Origin: an uncultured Clostridium sp.
Lineage (GTDB): Bacteria; Bacillota; Clostridia; Lachnospirales; Lachnospiraceae
Reading direction: 5' to 3'
Assembly: GCA_905192625.1 (NCBI GenBank)
Contig: CAJJLI010000030.1
Coordinates: 1-10,735, forward strand
Length of the DNA stretch: 10,735 bases
The first letter of the stretch is position 1; every line of letters starts with the position of its first letter. This document shows positions 1 through 8,160 of the stretch, piece by piece. Made by a program: the position numbers and the translations under genes. Below the pieces are notes generated by a model, which was given only the letters and a program-made list of their open reading frames with translations, did no database searches and was not told the DNA's origin.

Positions 1-56
1 GGGTCAATATATTCTCCCCAATTATAAATAATAACCGTGTTAGCATCATTTGCTAA
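1..56 (-). pseudogene. potD: PotD-like fragment (spermidine/putrescine-binding protein), 5' part missing
   Basis: Read on the minus strand from 56 to the window edge, the frame gives 18 codons that include TVIIYNWGEYIDP. This closely resembles the first beta strand of mature PotD, usually written (V/I)YNWGDYIDP, in the periplasmic-type binding protein of the PotABCD polyamine transporter. The frame is closed by a TAA at 57-59 immediately upstream. The in-frame codons before that stop hold no hydrophobic signal peptide, although PotD normally has a lipoprotein signal about 30 residues ahead of this motif. The visible part therefore looks like a gene that lost its 5' end when the neighbouring polysaccharide genes arrived. 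The call rests on one short motif. The rest of the gene lies outside the window, so an assembly error or a distant start cannot be excluded. Confidence 0.5.
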
Positions 57-170
57 TTAAAGTTTTCGAAGAAAAATATCCAAATAAATCCATGTTTGAA
101 AAGTAGAATTACTTTTACTTACAAGATTGTTCATATCAAAGGAAATGGCTTTTAAGGAAAGGATTAATCT

Positions 171-1268
171 ATGAAAAAAGTAATGTTGGTATTTGGGACA
201 CGCCCTGAAGCTATCAAAATGTGTCCGTTGGTTAAAGAACTAAAGAAAAGTAATAAGATTGAAACGCTTGTTTGTGTGACTGGACAACACAGGGAAATGT
301 TACAACAAGTGTTGGATGTTTTTGATATAGTTCCTGATTATGATTTGGACATCATGAAAGAGAGGCAAACACTTTTTAGTATAACAGTGGCTATCTTAGA
401 AAAAATTAAACCTGTTTTAGAAATTGAAAAGCCGGATATTGTTTTAGTTCATGGTGATACGACAACAACATTTGCTACTTCATTAGCTGCCTTCTATTCA
501 AATATTAAAGTTGGGCATGTGGAAGCTGGTTTGCGAACTTATAATCTTCAAAGTCCGTTTCCAGAAGAATTTAATAGACAGGCTGTTTCTATCGTTTCAG
601 ATTTTAATTTCGCTCCAACAGATCAAGCTAAGAAAAATCTGTTACAAGAAGGTAAGAAAGAATCAACAATTTTTGTTACTGGCAATACGGCTATTGATGC
701 CTTACGTACAACCATTACTGAATCTTATACGAATCCAATTTTGGATTGGGTAAATGATAGCAAATTGATTCTTTTAACTGCTCATAGACGTGAAAACTTG
801 GGCCAACCTATGGAAAATATGTTCAAGGCCGTTAAGCGTGTTTTAGCAGAACATACAGATGTGAAAGTTCTTTATCCAATCCATAAAAATCCTAAGGTTC
901 GCGAAATTGCTCGCAAGGTTTTTGGTAATGAGAAACGTATTAAACTAATTGAACCTTTAGAAGTTATTGATTTTCATAATTTTATGAAGCAGTCTTATAT
1001 GATTTTAACAGATTCTGGTGGGGTTCAAGAAGAAGCACCTTCTCTCGGTAAACCAGTTCTTGTTATGCGTGATACGACAGAGCGTCCCGAAGGTGTGGAG
1101 GCAGGGACTCTGAAACTTGTTGGGACAGAAGAAGAAACAATTTATAACGAGTTCACTAAACTATTGACAAATCAAGAACTTTACAATCAGATGAGCAAAG
1201 CTAGCAATCCTTATGGTGATGGTTTCGCTAGTGCAAAAATTGTTAAAATTTTGGAAGATTATTTATAA
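171..1268 (+). CDS. wecB: UDP-N-acetylglucosamine 2-epimerase (non-hydrolysing)
   Basis: Cytoplasmic enzyme that interconverts UDP-GlcNAc and UDP-ManNAc (WecB/MnaA/RffE family), so the glycan built here probably contains ManNAc or a derivative. At 365 residues it has the usual family length. It opens with the family signature FGTRPEAIKMCP (8-19). Expected active-site residues are present: D96 in HGDTTTT, E118 in HVEAGLRT, E132 in PEEFNRQ and H205 in TAHRREN. The UDP-binding segment DSGGVQEEAPSLGKP spans 281-295, followed by the T-ERPEG motif. The start is supported by AAGGAAAGGA a few bases upstream. It is the first gene of a plus-strand operon, with the next gene 32 bp downstream. No convincing promoter was seen in 1-170; TTGAAA at 96-101 with TACAAG at 120-125 is a weak candidate. 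The family assignment is firm; the sugar actually used is inferred. Confidence 0.96.
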   Translation: MKKVMLVFGTRPEAIKMCPLVKELKKSNKIETLVCVTGQHREMLQQVLDVFDIVPDYDLDIMKERQTLFSITVAILEKIKPVLEIEKPDIVLVHGDTTTTFATSLAAFYSNIKVGHVEAGLRTYNLQSPFPEEFNRQAVSIVSDFNFAPTDQAKKNLLQEGKKESTIFVTGNTAIDALRTTITESYTNPILDWVNDSKLILLTAHRRENLGQPMENMFKAVKRVLAEHTDVKVLYPIHKNPKVREIARKVFGNEKRIKLIEPLEVIDFHNFMKQSYMILTDSGGVQEEAPSLGKPVLVMRDTTERPEGVEAGTLKLVGTEEETIYNEFTKLLTNQELYNQMSKASNPYGDGFASAKIVKILEDYL

Positions 1269-1300
1269 ATTGACGTCATTGACATAGAATAGGTTGTTTA

Positions 1301-2437
1301 ATGGGAAAATATAATAAAATTACAGTCGTACATATAGGAGATTTTTTGGGGTATCCGCCAGTCATTAGTCTTATTGAGAATCTTTTGCATCACCATGTAA
1401 AAGTTGATTTGATTAGTTCGACTGAGGCACACAGAATACCGGTAATTATGCAGAATAATAGTGATTTCAACTATATTTGCGTTCCTTATGATCTTGGGTC
1501 TGGATTGAAATCAAGAATTGTTCGAGTTTTTTTAAACCGAAAAACGATTAGAGAAACTGTTGCAGCATCAATGAAAACGTCAGATATTCTTTGGACAACT
1601 ACTGATGTTGCTATTAAAGTATTAGGAGAACAATTGTTTGAGTATAAGCATGTGATGCAATTGATGGAACTAATTCAGAGATTTCCACATTTTACAAATA
1701 TCAAAGCTCTCGATTTTCCAATTGATGAATTTGGAAGAAAAGCATATAAAGTCATTGTACCAGATTTAGATAGAGCTTACATCCAACAGGCTTGGTGGGA
1801 TTTAAAAGAGGTTCCAACTGTTTTACCAAATAAACCTTATTCGATAAATCGTGGAGAAATATCTGAAACAACTCAAGTAGCGCTGGATAAAATCAAGACT
1901 GAAACAAGGAAAATTCTTCTCTATTCAGGAGTCATCACTCCTGAGAGAAATATAGGAGAATTTGCAGCAGCAATCCGAAATCGTGAGGATTATGTCTTAT
2001 ATGTAATTGGTAAAAGTCTCTCTGGTGAAACTTATTTAAATAAGTTGTTGGATGAAAATCCTAACATTGTTTATTTAGGTTATCATACTGCTCCGTCTCA
2101 TTTAGAGTTTATCCAGTATGCTCATATTGGTTTAACACCATATGTTCCAACGCACTCGAATTTACATCCAATCATAAACGCACTCTATTGTGCACCAAAT
2201 AAAATTTATGAATATAGTGCATTTGGAGTTCCGATGGTTGGGACAAATGTTTTAGGCCTGTTAAGACCTTTTGAGCAGTATGGCATTGGAAAATGTGCAA
2301 AAGATATGATGCCGGAATCTGTTTTAGAATGTGTTGAGTATATTGACGAACACCATGATGAAATGAGTAAAAATTGCTTGAAGTTCTTTGAGAAAGATAA
2401 TCTGGATAAAATTGTTCAAGATATTATAGAGGGGTAG
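1301..2437 (+). CDS. Glycosyltransferase, GT-B fold (GT4-like), polysaccharide repeat-unit assembly
   Basis: Predicted cytoplasmic or membrane-associated glycosyltransferase of 378 residues that adds one sugar to the lipid-linked repeat unit. The N-terminal half (about 1-170) looks like an acceptor-binding Rossmann half. From about 203 a second half begins with KILLYSGVITPERNIGEF (204-221), the strand-turn that opens the nucleotide-sugar domain in GT-B enzymes. Further motifs are YVLYVIGK (231-238), IVYLGYHTAP (256-265) and the donor-site region APNKIYEYSAFGVPMVGTN (298-316). E304 matches the second acidic residue of the GT4 E-x7-E motif, while the first position is Y296, as in many capsule transferases. 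There is no signal peptide or membrane segment. The ribosome binding site is weak (AGG about 8 bases before ATG). It sits 10 bp before wzy. Donor and linkage cannot be read from the sequence. Confidence 0.8.
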   Translation: MGKYNKITVVHIGDFLGYPPVISLIENLLHHHVKVDLISSTEAHRIPVIMQNNSDFNYICVPYDLGSGLKSRIVRVFLNRKTIRETVAASMKTSDILWTTTDVAIKVLGEQLFEYKHVMQLMELIQRFPHFTNIKALDFPIDEFGRKAYKVIVPDLDRAYIQQAWWDLKEVPTVLPNKPYSINRGEISETTQVALDKIKTETRKILLYSGVITPERNIGEFAAAIRNREDYVLYVIGKSLSGETYLNKLLDENPNIVYLGYHTAPSHLEFIQYAHIGLTPYVPTHSNLHPIINALYCAPNKIYEYSAFGVPMVGTNVLGLLRPFEQYGIGKCAKDMMPESVLECVEYIDEHHDEMSKNCLKFFEKDNLDKIVQDIIEG

Positions 2438-2447
2438 GGATTTATCA

Positions 2448-3752
2448 ATGGTCAAACTATCATCTTTATATAAGGCAATTGTTGTAATCTTTGTAGCCTT
2501 TATGGTAGGAGTCCCTCTGCTTTTTCCTATTGAGATAATTGGGAGCTCTGCTCAAAGAATCATTATCATACTAGTTTCGATTTTACTTTGCATTCCTATA
2601 CTATCGGATAAAAATAATGAATTGAAAAGAGAATTCAAGTTTTTAAATCAATATTTTTTCCTCTATATTTTAGTAATTATTATTATGGTGTACTTTTCCC
2701 GCATGACTTATGGTTATTCGTGGGATCAACTGGTTAAAGGTATTTTACTAGAGTACTTGTTGCCTATAGCAGCTTTTCCAATTATATTTATTTTCCATAC
2801 TGATAATTCAATAAAGGGATTTTTATCACTTGTTTCAAAGATCGTTTTGTTTATGTTGTTCATAAGAATGTTTAGTTGGGTGATGTATAACTTTAGAGGA
2901 CAGATTTATTTTTCAAGATTGTTATTCCAGTATGAAGAATGGATTAGAGATGGTTTTCAGAGAATAGAATCCGGTATGCTTTATGGGATAACTTTAGTCT
3001 TTGTTGCAGTTCAATCTTTAAATAACAGAATGAAGGGATTGATTTATAAATGCCTCTTAGCTTTCATGATTTTATTTCTACTAGTTGTTACGCGTGTTCG
3101 CTTTCAGACTTTTATTTCTGTTTTAACAGTCGGTGCGATATACAGTTTTTATAAAACTAAGACAAAAGGCGGTTTTTTGTTAAAAACACTCTTGTTTATA
3201 TGCCTGTTTGGAATGTTGATATTTAATTCTCAATTATTAGAAGCCTTTGTAGATAAAATCTCAACTAGTGGTCAATATGGAGCATCAACAGCGGTTAGAT
3301 TTCAAGGAGCGGATCATTATTTATCCGTTATGGCTCAAAAAAATGCCTATTTTGGTTTAGGATTTTTACTTAAAGGAAACTATGCGGTAAACACTTTGAT
3401 GGCTAGAAATCAGTGGAGTATTTATTATCTTGATGACTTAGGTATGCTAGGAACCTTTGTGCAGATTGGGCTATTTACTATAGTGACACATATTTTTCTA
3501 TTTATAAAGGCTGTTCAAGTTACAATAAAGTGTTTCAAACAAGAAAATAAAGACTATCTGTTGTATTCTCTTGGTTTAACAATCTACTTAATTGGCTCAT
3601 GTTTGTTGTTGAATATTTTTGATAAGCAAAGAATTTTTGATGTACCGGTTTATTTAGCGATTTATAGTTTTTTAGATGCTAGAGTTTCAGGTATATTTTC
3701 TAATAAAAAACACAAAGTTGGAATGAAAGGACCTTATGGGGGAGAAGTTTAA
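2448..3752 (+). CDS. wzy: Wzy-type polysaccharide polymerase (O-antigen ligase-like membrane protein)
   Basis: Integral membrane protein of 434 residues with about 11-12 hydrophobic segments, roughly at 9-28, 35-52, 69-83, 98-116, 128-147, 178-190, 200-216, 221-235, 245-260, 333-354, 370-389 and 398-409. The large polar stretch at about 261-332 matches the long external loop of Wzy polymerases. TRVRFQTF (215-222) and FGLGFL (302-307) with DDLGMLGTFVQIGL (329-342) resemble the arginine and glycine/acidic patches of the Wzy/WaaL family. Its expected role is to join flipped repeat units into a chain outside the membrane. Wzy sequences are very divergent, so the call rests on topology, these weak motifs and its place directly ahead of wzx. 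A GAGGGGTAGGGA ribosome binding site precedes the ATG. The last 17 bp overlap the next gene, suggesting translational coupling. Confidence 0.85.
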   Translation: MVKLSSLYKAIVVIFVAFMVGVPLLFPIEIIGSSAQRIIIILVSILLCIPILSDKNNELKREFKFLNQYFFLYILVIIIMVYFSRMTYGYSWDQLVKGILLEYLLPIAAFPIIFIFHTDNSIKGFLSLVSKIVLFMLFIRMFSWVMYNFRGQIYFSRLLFQYEEWIRDGFQRIESGMLYGITLVFVAVQSLNNRMKGLIYKCLLAFMILFLLVVTRVRFQTFISVLTVGAIYSFYKTKTKGGFLLKTLLFICLFGMLIFNSQLLEAFVDKISTSGQYGASTAVRFQGADHYLSVMAQKNAYFGLGFLLKGNYAVNTLMARNQWSIYYLDDLGMLGTFVQIGLFTIVTHIFLFIKAVQVTIKCFKQENKDYLLYSLGLTIYLIGSCLLLNIFDKQRIFDVPVYLAIYSFLDARVSGIFSNKKHKVGMKGPYGGEV

Positions 3753-5208
3753 AGTAAAGTCGGTAAGACATAATTTCTTAATGAATATCATTCTCAAAAT
3801 GTCGGGAGTCATTTTTCCTTTAATTACGTTTCCGTATGTTTCTAGAGTATTGCTTAGTGCTGCAAATGGGAAAATTGCTTTTGCAAGTTCAGTCGTAGGA
3901 TATTTTTCATTAGTTGCTTCAATGGGAATTCCGTCTTATGGTATTCGCAAATGTGCTGAGGTTAGGGATGATAGAGCAAGATTGTCAAAGGTGGTCACAG
4001 AATTATTGATTATCAATTCAATCTGTACTTTGTTGTCTTATTTAGTGTTTATTGCTTTAGTGATAACTATTCCACGTTTCTCAAGTGAAACGTTGTTGTT
4101 TTCTATTACATCGTTAACAATTCTGTTTAATATGCTAGGGGTGGAATGGTTTTATCAAGCAATTGAGCAGTATCAGTACATTACAATCAGAAATATTTCA
4201 TTTAAAATCATTTCGATTATTTTAATGTTTGTGTTTGTTCATAAGCCATCTGATTATATTTTATATGCAGGAATAAATGTTTTTGCTTCAGTTGGTTCAA
4301 ATATTTTAAATGCATTGAAATTATCAAAGTATGTTGATTTGGGCTTTAAAAGAAATCAAAAGTATGAGTTATTCATTCATTTAGCGCCGATTGTAACACT
4401 CTTTTTATACAATGCGACGACTGTTATTTTTACTAGCCTTGATCAGGTTATGCTAGGTTTCATTAAGGCGAATGAAAGTGTTGGTTATTATGCGGCAGCT
4501 ATTAAAATACAGAATATTTTAGTCAGTTTAATTACTGCCTTAGGTGCTGTCATGTTGCCTAAAATTTCATATGCTTTGAAGAATGAGGGACGTGAGCATT
4601 TTGAGAATATGATTAGAAAATCTTTTGAATTTATTATCATTTCTGCAATACCAATGTGTTTTTTAGTTATCATTCTGTCGAAAGAAATCATTTTAGTGTT
4701 AGCAGGAAAAGATTATTTTCCTGCGATACCAATGTTACAGTTTTTAATGCCATCATTAATTTTTATAGGACTAAGCAGTGTAACGGCGTGGCAATTATTG
4801 ATCCCTCTTGGGAAAGAGAAATACACTGTTATTGGTGCGCTTGCAGGGGTTATTGTTAATTTAGGATTAAATTCTTTAATGATTCCTGCTTGGGGAGGAG
4901 TTGGTGCGGCCATTGCCTCGACATTAGCAGAATTGGCTGTTTTATCTGTTCATTTAAAAGCATTAAAAGAGATTGTCAGTCGAACTTTTGAGAAGAGAGA
5001 ATTACTCATTGCAATATTATCTACCTTTATCACGTCAGGAGTAGTGTTAGTGGTAAAGTATAATATTTTAGTCAAGGCAGCTTTCTTTGCGTGTGTAGTG
5101 TATGGCAGCGTGTTTGTGGGAGTGTATGGAGTGTCACTTCTTTTATTCAAAGAAAAGTTGGCAAATGAAACATTAGAGCGTTTAAAAGCGATGGTTATAA
5201 GAAGGTGA
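3736..5208 (+). CDS. wzx: Wzx oligosaccharide flippase (MOP/PST family)
   Basis: Membrane protein of 490 residues with about 12-14 transmembrane segments, expected to move undecaprenyl-linked repeat units across the membrane for Wzy. The N-terminus (residues 1-45) has the polysaccharide-transporter pattern: a basic start, then NIILKMSGVIFPLITFPYVS and a short loop containing NGK. The segment MGIPSYGIRKCAEVRDD (63-79) is a conserved cytoplasmic loop of streptococcal capsule flippases, and EWFYQAIEQY follows at about 136-145. The C-terminal third carries the WQLLIPLGKEKYTV and GGVGAAIAST blocks typical of the family. The start lies inside wzy; GAAAGGA ends five bases before this ATG and supports it over internal Met codons. 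The next gene begins 6 bp after the stop. Substrate specificity cannot be read directly. Confidence 0.93.
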   Translation: MGEKFKVKSVRHNFLMNIILKMSGVIFPLITFPYVSRVLLSAANGKIAFASSVVGYFSLVASMGIPSYGIRKCAEVRDDRARLSKVVTELLIINSICTLLSYLVFIALVITIPRFSSETLLFSITSLTILFNMLGVEWFYQAIEQYQYITIRNISFKIISIILMFVFVHKPSDYILYAGINVFASVGSNILNALKLSKYVDLGFKRNQKYELFIHLAPIVTLFLYNATTVIFTSLDQVMLGFIKANESVGYYAAAIKIQNILVSLITALGAVMLPKISYALKNEGREHFENMIRKSFEFIIISAIPMCFLVIILSKEIILVLAGKDYFPAIPMLQFLMPSLIFIGLSSVTAWQLLIPLGKEKYTVIGALAGVIVNLGLNSLMIPAWGGVGAAIASTLAELAVLSVHLKALKEIVSRTFEKRELLIAILSTFITSGVVLVVKYNILVKAAFFACVVYGSVFVGVYGVSLLLFKEKLANETLERLKAMVIRR

Positions 5209-5214
5209 GAATAG

Positions 5215-6054
5215 ATGATAGACACTTGTTCATGTATGATTTTAAATTACAATGATGCAAAGATTGTGAAAAAATTAGTAACAGAGATCGAAAATTATCC
5301 TGTATTTAATCATATTGTTGTAGTGGATAATTGCTCGACAGACGATTCTTATGCGGATTTACAGTCTTTAGTTTCTGAAAAAGTTACAGTCATAAAAACT
5401 GATAAAAATGGTGGCTATGGTTATGGAAATAATTTTGGAACGAGATATATCAAAGAACATTTTAATTCTAAATATGTTCTTTTATCTAATCCAGATGTTG
5501 TATTTTCTAATGATCTTATTCAAAGATTTGTTCGGACGATGGAGCAACAACCTCAGTTAGCTTTGATTTCTGCCATTCAACACGATATTAACAATCAGCC
5601 AATTCACGATTTGTCTTGGAAAGTTCCAACTTCATTTGAATATGCCATTTTAAATTCAGGTAAGCTTGCTCGTTTTTTTCCAACAAATGATGTATTGGAT
5701 TTTAGTAAATCTGAGCAGTATGTTGATTGTGTTCCAGGTGCTTTGTTACTTTATGATACAGATAAATTTCTAGAAGTAGATGGTTATGATGAGGAAATGT
5801 TTTTGTTTGGAGAAGAAACTACTCTTGGATTTAAATTTAAAGAAAAAGGGTACAAATCATTGTTAATTCTGGATGATTACTATAAGCATGAGCATTCTGT
5901 TAGTATCAATAAATCGATTAGTCAAAAAAGTAAGCAACTTGAGATTTTATATCATAGTAGATTATTGTTTATGAAAAAGTATTTAAAGTCAAGTAGCTTA
6001 ATGCTGGCTCTTGCACGATTTTTTCAAAAGAGAACTTTAAGAAAATTACATTAA
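5215..6054 (+). CDS. Glycosyltransferase family 2 (rhamnosyltransferase-like)
   Basis: GT-A fold glycosyltransferase of 279 residues, probably acting on the lipid-linked intermediate at the cytoplasmic face. Order of motifs: MILNYND at 8-14; VVVDNCSTDDS at 35-45 (nucleotide-binding strand and loop); DKNGGYGYGNNFG at 63-75; LLSNPDVVF at 89-97, where N92-P-D94 is the DxD-equivalent metal-binding element; and PGALLLYDTDKFLEVDGYDEEMFLFGEE at 174-201, the acceptor and catalytic-base region. This arrangement is typical of the subgroup that includes rhamnosyl- and galactofuranosyltransferases, but the sugar is not determinable. The ribosome binding site GAAGGTGAG overlaps the wzx stop, and the start is 6 bp after it. 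There are no membrane segments and no sign of damage. Confidence 0.88.
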   Translation: MIDTCSCMILNYNDAKIVKKLVTEIENYPVFNHIVVVDNCSTDDSYADLQSLVSEKVTVIKTDKNGGYGYGNNFGTRYIKEHFNSKYVLLSNPDVVFSNDLIQRFVRTMEQQPQLALISAIQHDINNQPIHDLSWKVPTSFEYAILNSGKLARFFPTNDVLDFSKSEQYVDCVPGALLLYDTDKFLEVDGYDEEMFLFGEETTLGFKFKEKGYKSLLILDDYYKHEHSVSINKSISQKSKQLEILYHSRLLFMKKYLKSSSLMLALARFFQKRTLRKLH

Positions 6055-6073
6055 AATAAAAGCAGGAAGACAA

Positions 6074-6910
6074 ATGCAGGAACAATTTACATTAACTAAG
6101 GTTCAAGAATTAGAATTTGGTATCTTACAGTTTATTAAAAAAGTGTGTGATGAGAATCAAATTCGTTATTATCTAGCGTATGGTACATTAATTGGGGCAG
6201 TACGACACAAGGGGTTTATTCCTTGGGATGATGACATTGATATTATGATGCCTAGGAAAGATTATAAAAAATTATTAGCAATTTTAAATGAACAACAACA
6301 CCCCTATTATAAACTCATATCTGCTGATACAGATAAACGGTTTCAAGTGCCACTTCCTAAGATTGTTGATACACGGACACTTCTCGTTCAAGATTATGAT
6401 ATTATTGAACCAGTTCCGTTAGGTGTTTATGTTGATATCTTTTTGATGGATGGTGCTGGAGATGATTATCATATTGCAGTGCAACATTATGATGAAGCCT
6501 TTAAGCTTTATAGATATTGGAAAAAATCTCGCTTGAAATTAGCCCCTTCTTCGATGTCTAAACTAAAGGGATTGTTAAGATGGTTGAAAAATCTTCCTTT
6601 TAAAATGAGGGGGAGTAGGCATTATATTCAAAAATTGACAGAGCATAATAGTCAATATGATTTTGACAAAAGTCTTTATATTGCTACTTATGAAACTGGA
6701 ACTTCTGATGCTAAAAAATGTATTTTTCGATATGATAAATTTGGTGTAGGTCACTTTCTTGAATTTAATGGTGAACTATTTCAAGTTCCTCAAGATTATG
6801 ATAATATCTTAAAATCAGAATATGGAAATTATATGATATTGCCTCCTAAAGAAAAACAAGTTTCTCATCATTCTTATAATTTACAGTGGAATTTAAAGAA
6901 GATGAGATAG
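6074..6910 (+). CDS. licD: LicD-family phosphotransferase, probably adds phosphocholine to the glycan
   Basis: Protein of 278 residues in the LicD family (nucleotidyltransferase-like fold; relatives include LicD1/LicD2 and fukutin). The hallmark block is intact: YLAYGTLIGAVRHKG (33-47) followed by PWDDDIDIMMPRKDY (50-64), in which the DDDID acidic cluster binds metal. A second conserved patch, LGVYVDIFLMDG (116-127), follows. Family members transfer phosphocholine from CDP-choline to a sugar; some instead use other CDP-activated groups such as glycerol or ribitol. The nearby licB and licC genes favour phosphocholine here, by inference. It is the last gene of the operon, 19 bp after the GT2 gene, with an AGGAAG ribosome binding site. 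Its probable target is the polysaccharide made by the upstream genes, because teichoic acid licD genes usually sit beside tacF rather than wzx/wzy. Confidence 0.9.
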   Translation: MQEQFTLTKVQELEFGILQFIKKVCDENQIRYYLAYGTLIGAVRHKGFIPWDDDIDIMMPRKDYKKLLAILNEQQHPYYKLISADTDKRFQVPLPKIVDTRTLLVQDYDIIEPVPLGVYVDIFLMDGAGDDYHIAVQHYDEAFKLYRYWKKSRLKLAPSSMSKLKGLLRWLKNLPFKMRGSRHYIQKLTEHNSQYDFDKSLYIATYETGTSDAKKCIFRYDKFGVGHFLEFNGELFQVPQDYDNILKSEYGNYMILPPKEKQVSHHSYNLQWNLKKMR

Positions 6911-6954
6911 TTAATTTTTATTTATTCACATTTATATATTAAAATTAAAAATAA

Positions 6955-7340
6955 CTGAGGAGATGAGGTGCTATCCTCCTTTCAAATCATGGATAAATGA
7001 ATGCCCTTTTACCTAAGAAAATTATGATAAAACTGTCTGTGGGATTGCCAATTTTGGTTACTCTGAGGTATACAGATGATAGGCAAGAATTTCACTGTTA
7101 AAGCTATCCAAGATTGGTGAGAAATATAACTTTTGATGACTTGCTGAAGTGGAGAACTCAGTGACATCTGTATAATATTGCTCGTAGGAGCTTGAAGCTT
7201 TCAATTGGATTATCAGCTTTCTTTCCAATCTCACCTTGGTAAGAAGAGCATTTTCGCTTACCAATGAATGTGCGTTTTAATTTTTTGATTCTTATCTTCC
7301 AAATGTGATTGTTATCAGGTGATAATAGTAAGTCAAACAA
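6955..7340 (-). pseudogene. IS3-family transposase (OrfB) remnant, frameshifted
   Basis: On the minus strand two neighbouring frames together give recognisable stretches of an IS150-type DDE transposase. From 7340 downward one frame reads KRKCSSYQGEIGKKADNPIESF, split here as KRKCSSYQGEIG and KKADNPIESF, which resembles the segment before the catalytic core. After a frameshift near 7200 another frame reads YYTDVTEFS and then KLYFSPILDSFNSEILAY. In these, the D of TDVTEF is the first catalytic aspartate and SPILD...SEI is the usual core strand pair. Further on (around 7005) KGIHLSM matches the usual KGI.QSM segment, but stops and frame changes interrupt it. Both ends and the N-terminal OrfA part are missing. 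This is dead DNA covering the middle of the transposase. Its outer limits are approximate. Confidence 0.75.
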
Positions 7341-7370
7341 GTAAATTTAGTGATGCTAAGAAGTATATTT

Positions 7371-7422
7371 AAGCTCTATAATCTCTATAGTGGTTAGATC
7401 CACTGTAGAGATTATAGAGCTT
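7371..7422. repeat. Long near-perfect inverted repeat (hairpin)
   Basis: Arms 7371-7393 and 7400-7422 are 23 bases each, complementary at all positions but one, with a six-base loop TTAGAT (7394-7399). The single exception would be a G-U pair in plus-strand RNA. The right arm runs straight into a T tract ending at 7425, so on the plus strand it could act as a rho-independent terminator, although the stem is AT-rich and it lies 460 bp after licD. It sits exactly between the IS3 and ISL3 remnants. It may instead be the abutted ends of a lost element or a small palindromic repeat. I do not recognise it with certainty as a named repeat. Confidence 0.85.
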
Positions 7423-7492
7423 TTTGAGTGCACATAAAAAGTCTCATAAGAATTATAATGAAAGCACCACACAATACGCTAGAAAGCTGCTC

Positions 7493-8153
7493 GTGAAACT
7501 TATTAAGAATACCACAGAATTAATCGGAATTAAAGACTCTAATATGACTATTTCATTCGTTTTTGAAAAAAATACTCACATTGAGATTCAAGAAAAACTG
7601 GATTATCCAGCATCTAGGTCGGACATTCTTGAAGACATGCATTGCCATCATGAATCAGTATGACAAAAAATCATTGCCTTATCGATCTCTAAAGAATTAC
7701 TAGCGACTCTTTCAAAAGGACAGTCGAAAACTATCACACAATACCTTCTATTCAGGGACTTCCCGTCAAACCTTGTCGCCATACGAATTTATTAAGAAAA
7801 CACTAGGATTCTCAAACGAGATCACCAATTACTATAATCTCTATCAATTTTTGCTTTTTCACTTTTAAGAGAAGAGGGTGGCTGAGTTTTTTGAGCTAAT
7901 CCATAACAACTTAGCTGTCATCAATTCTTATTTTCAGATTGTTTTTAAAACTTTTCTTAAGCATAAACAATACATCACAAGCGCACTAGAATCAGATTAT
8001 TTGAACTCCAAACTTGAAGTTACAAACAAGCTTATTAAAGATATCAAGTGTTAGGGGTTCGGCTTTAGAAATTTTTTAAACTTTAAGAAGCCTGTTTTCA
8101 TCATGCTAAACATTAAAAAAGAAAAGACCAATATGGTCCTTTCTCGATGTTAG
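7493..8153 (+). pseudogene. ISL3-family (IS1193/IS1167-like) transposase remnant with internal deletion
   Basis: From a GTG at 7493 the frame reads KNTTELIGIKDSN and then HIEIQEKLDY, matching the first 35 or so residues of streptococcal ISL3 transposases. At about 7605-7610 the sequence jumps, in another frame, to IQHLGRTFLKTCIAIMNQ, which lies past the middle of the usual roughly 420-residue protein, so about 220 residues are gone. The C-terminal part is then readable to the TAG at 8151-8153, including DSRKLSHNTFYS, NYYNLYQFLLFHF, KLEVTNKLIKDIK, GFGFRNF and LNIKKEKTNMVLSRC. It is interrupted by in-frame stops at 7701 (TAG), 7866 (TAA) and 8052 (TAG). The zinc-binding N-terminal cysteines and most of the catalytic core are lost, so the element cannot move by itself. 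An ORF starting at 7424 covers the N-terminal piece and is not a separate gene. Confidence 0.85.
8115..8142 (-). terminator. Rho-independent terminator for the choline-binding protein gene
   Basis: On the minus strand the sequence AAAGGACC-ATATT-GGTCTTTT forms an eight-pair stem (one G-U) with a five-base loop and is followed by TTCTTTTTT. It lies about 95 bases beyond the stop codon of the choline-binding protein gene. It is embedded in the last codons of the ISL3 transposase remnant, so the element appears to supply the terminator. On the plus strand the U tract is poor, so it is mainly one-directional. Confidence 0.65.
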
Positions 8154-8160
8154 CTTTTCC

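Noticed and set aside
96..125. TTGAAA and TACAAG as a promoter for wecB
   Set aside because: Spacing of 18 is acceptable but the -10 matches only four of six bases and there is no TG extension; AT-rich DNA gives such matches by chance.
6956..6982. AGGAG / CTCCT hairpin after licD as an operon terminator
   Set aside because: Only five pairs with a 13-base loop and no T tract after it; the region reads better as IS3 remnant on the other strand.
7424..7663. Plus-strand open frame of 79 codons as a separate small gene
   Set aside because: Its middle is the N-terminus of the ISL3 transposase and its end is out-of-frame sequence past the deletion join.
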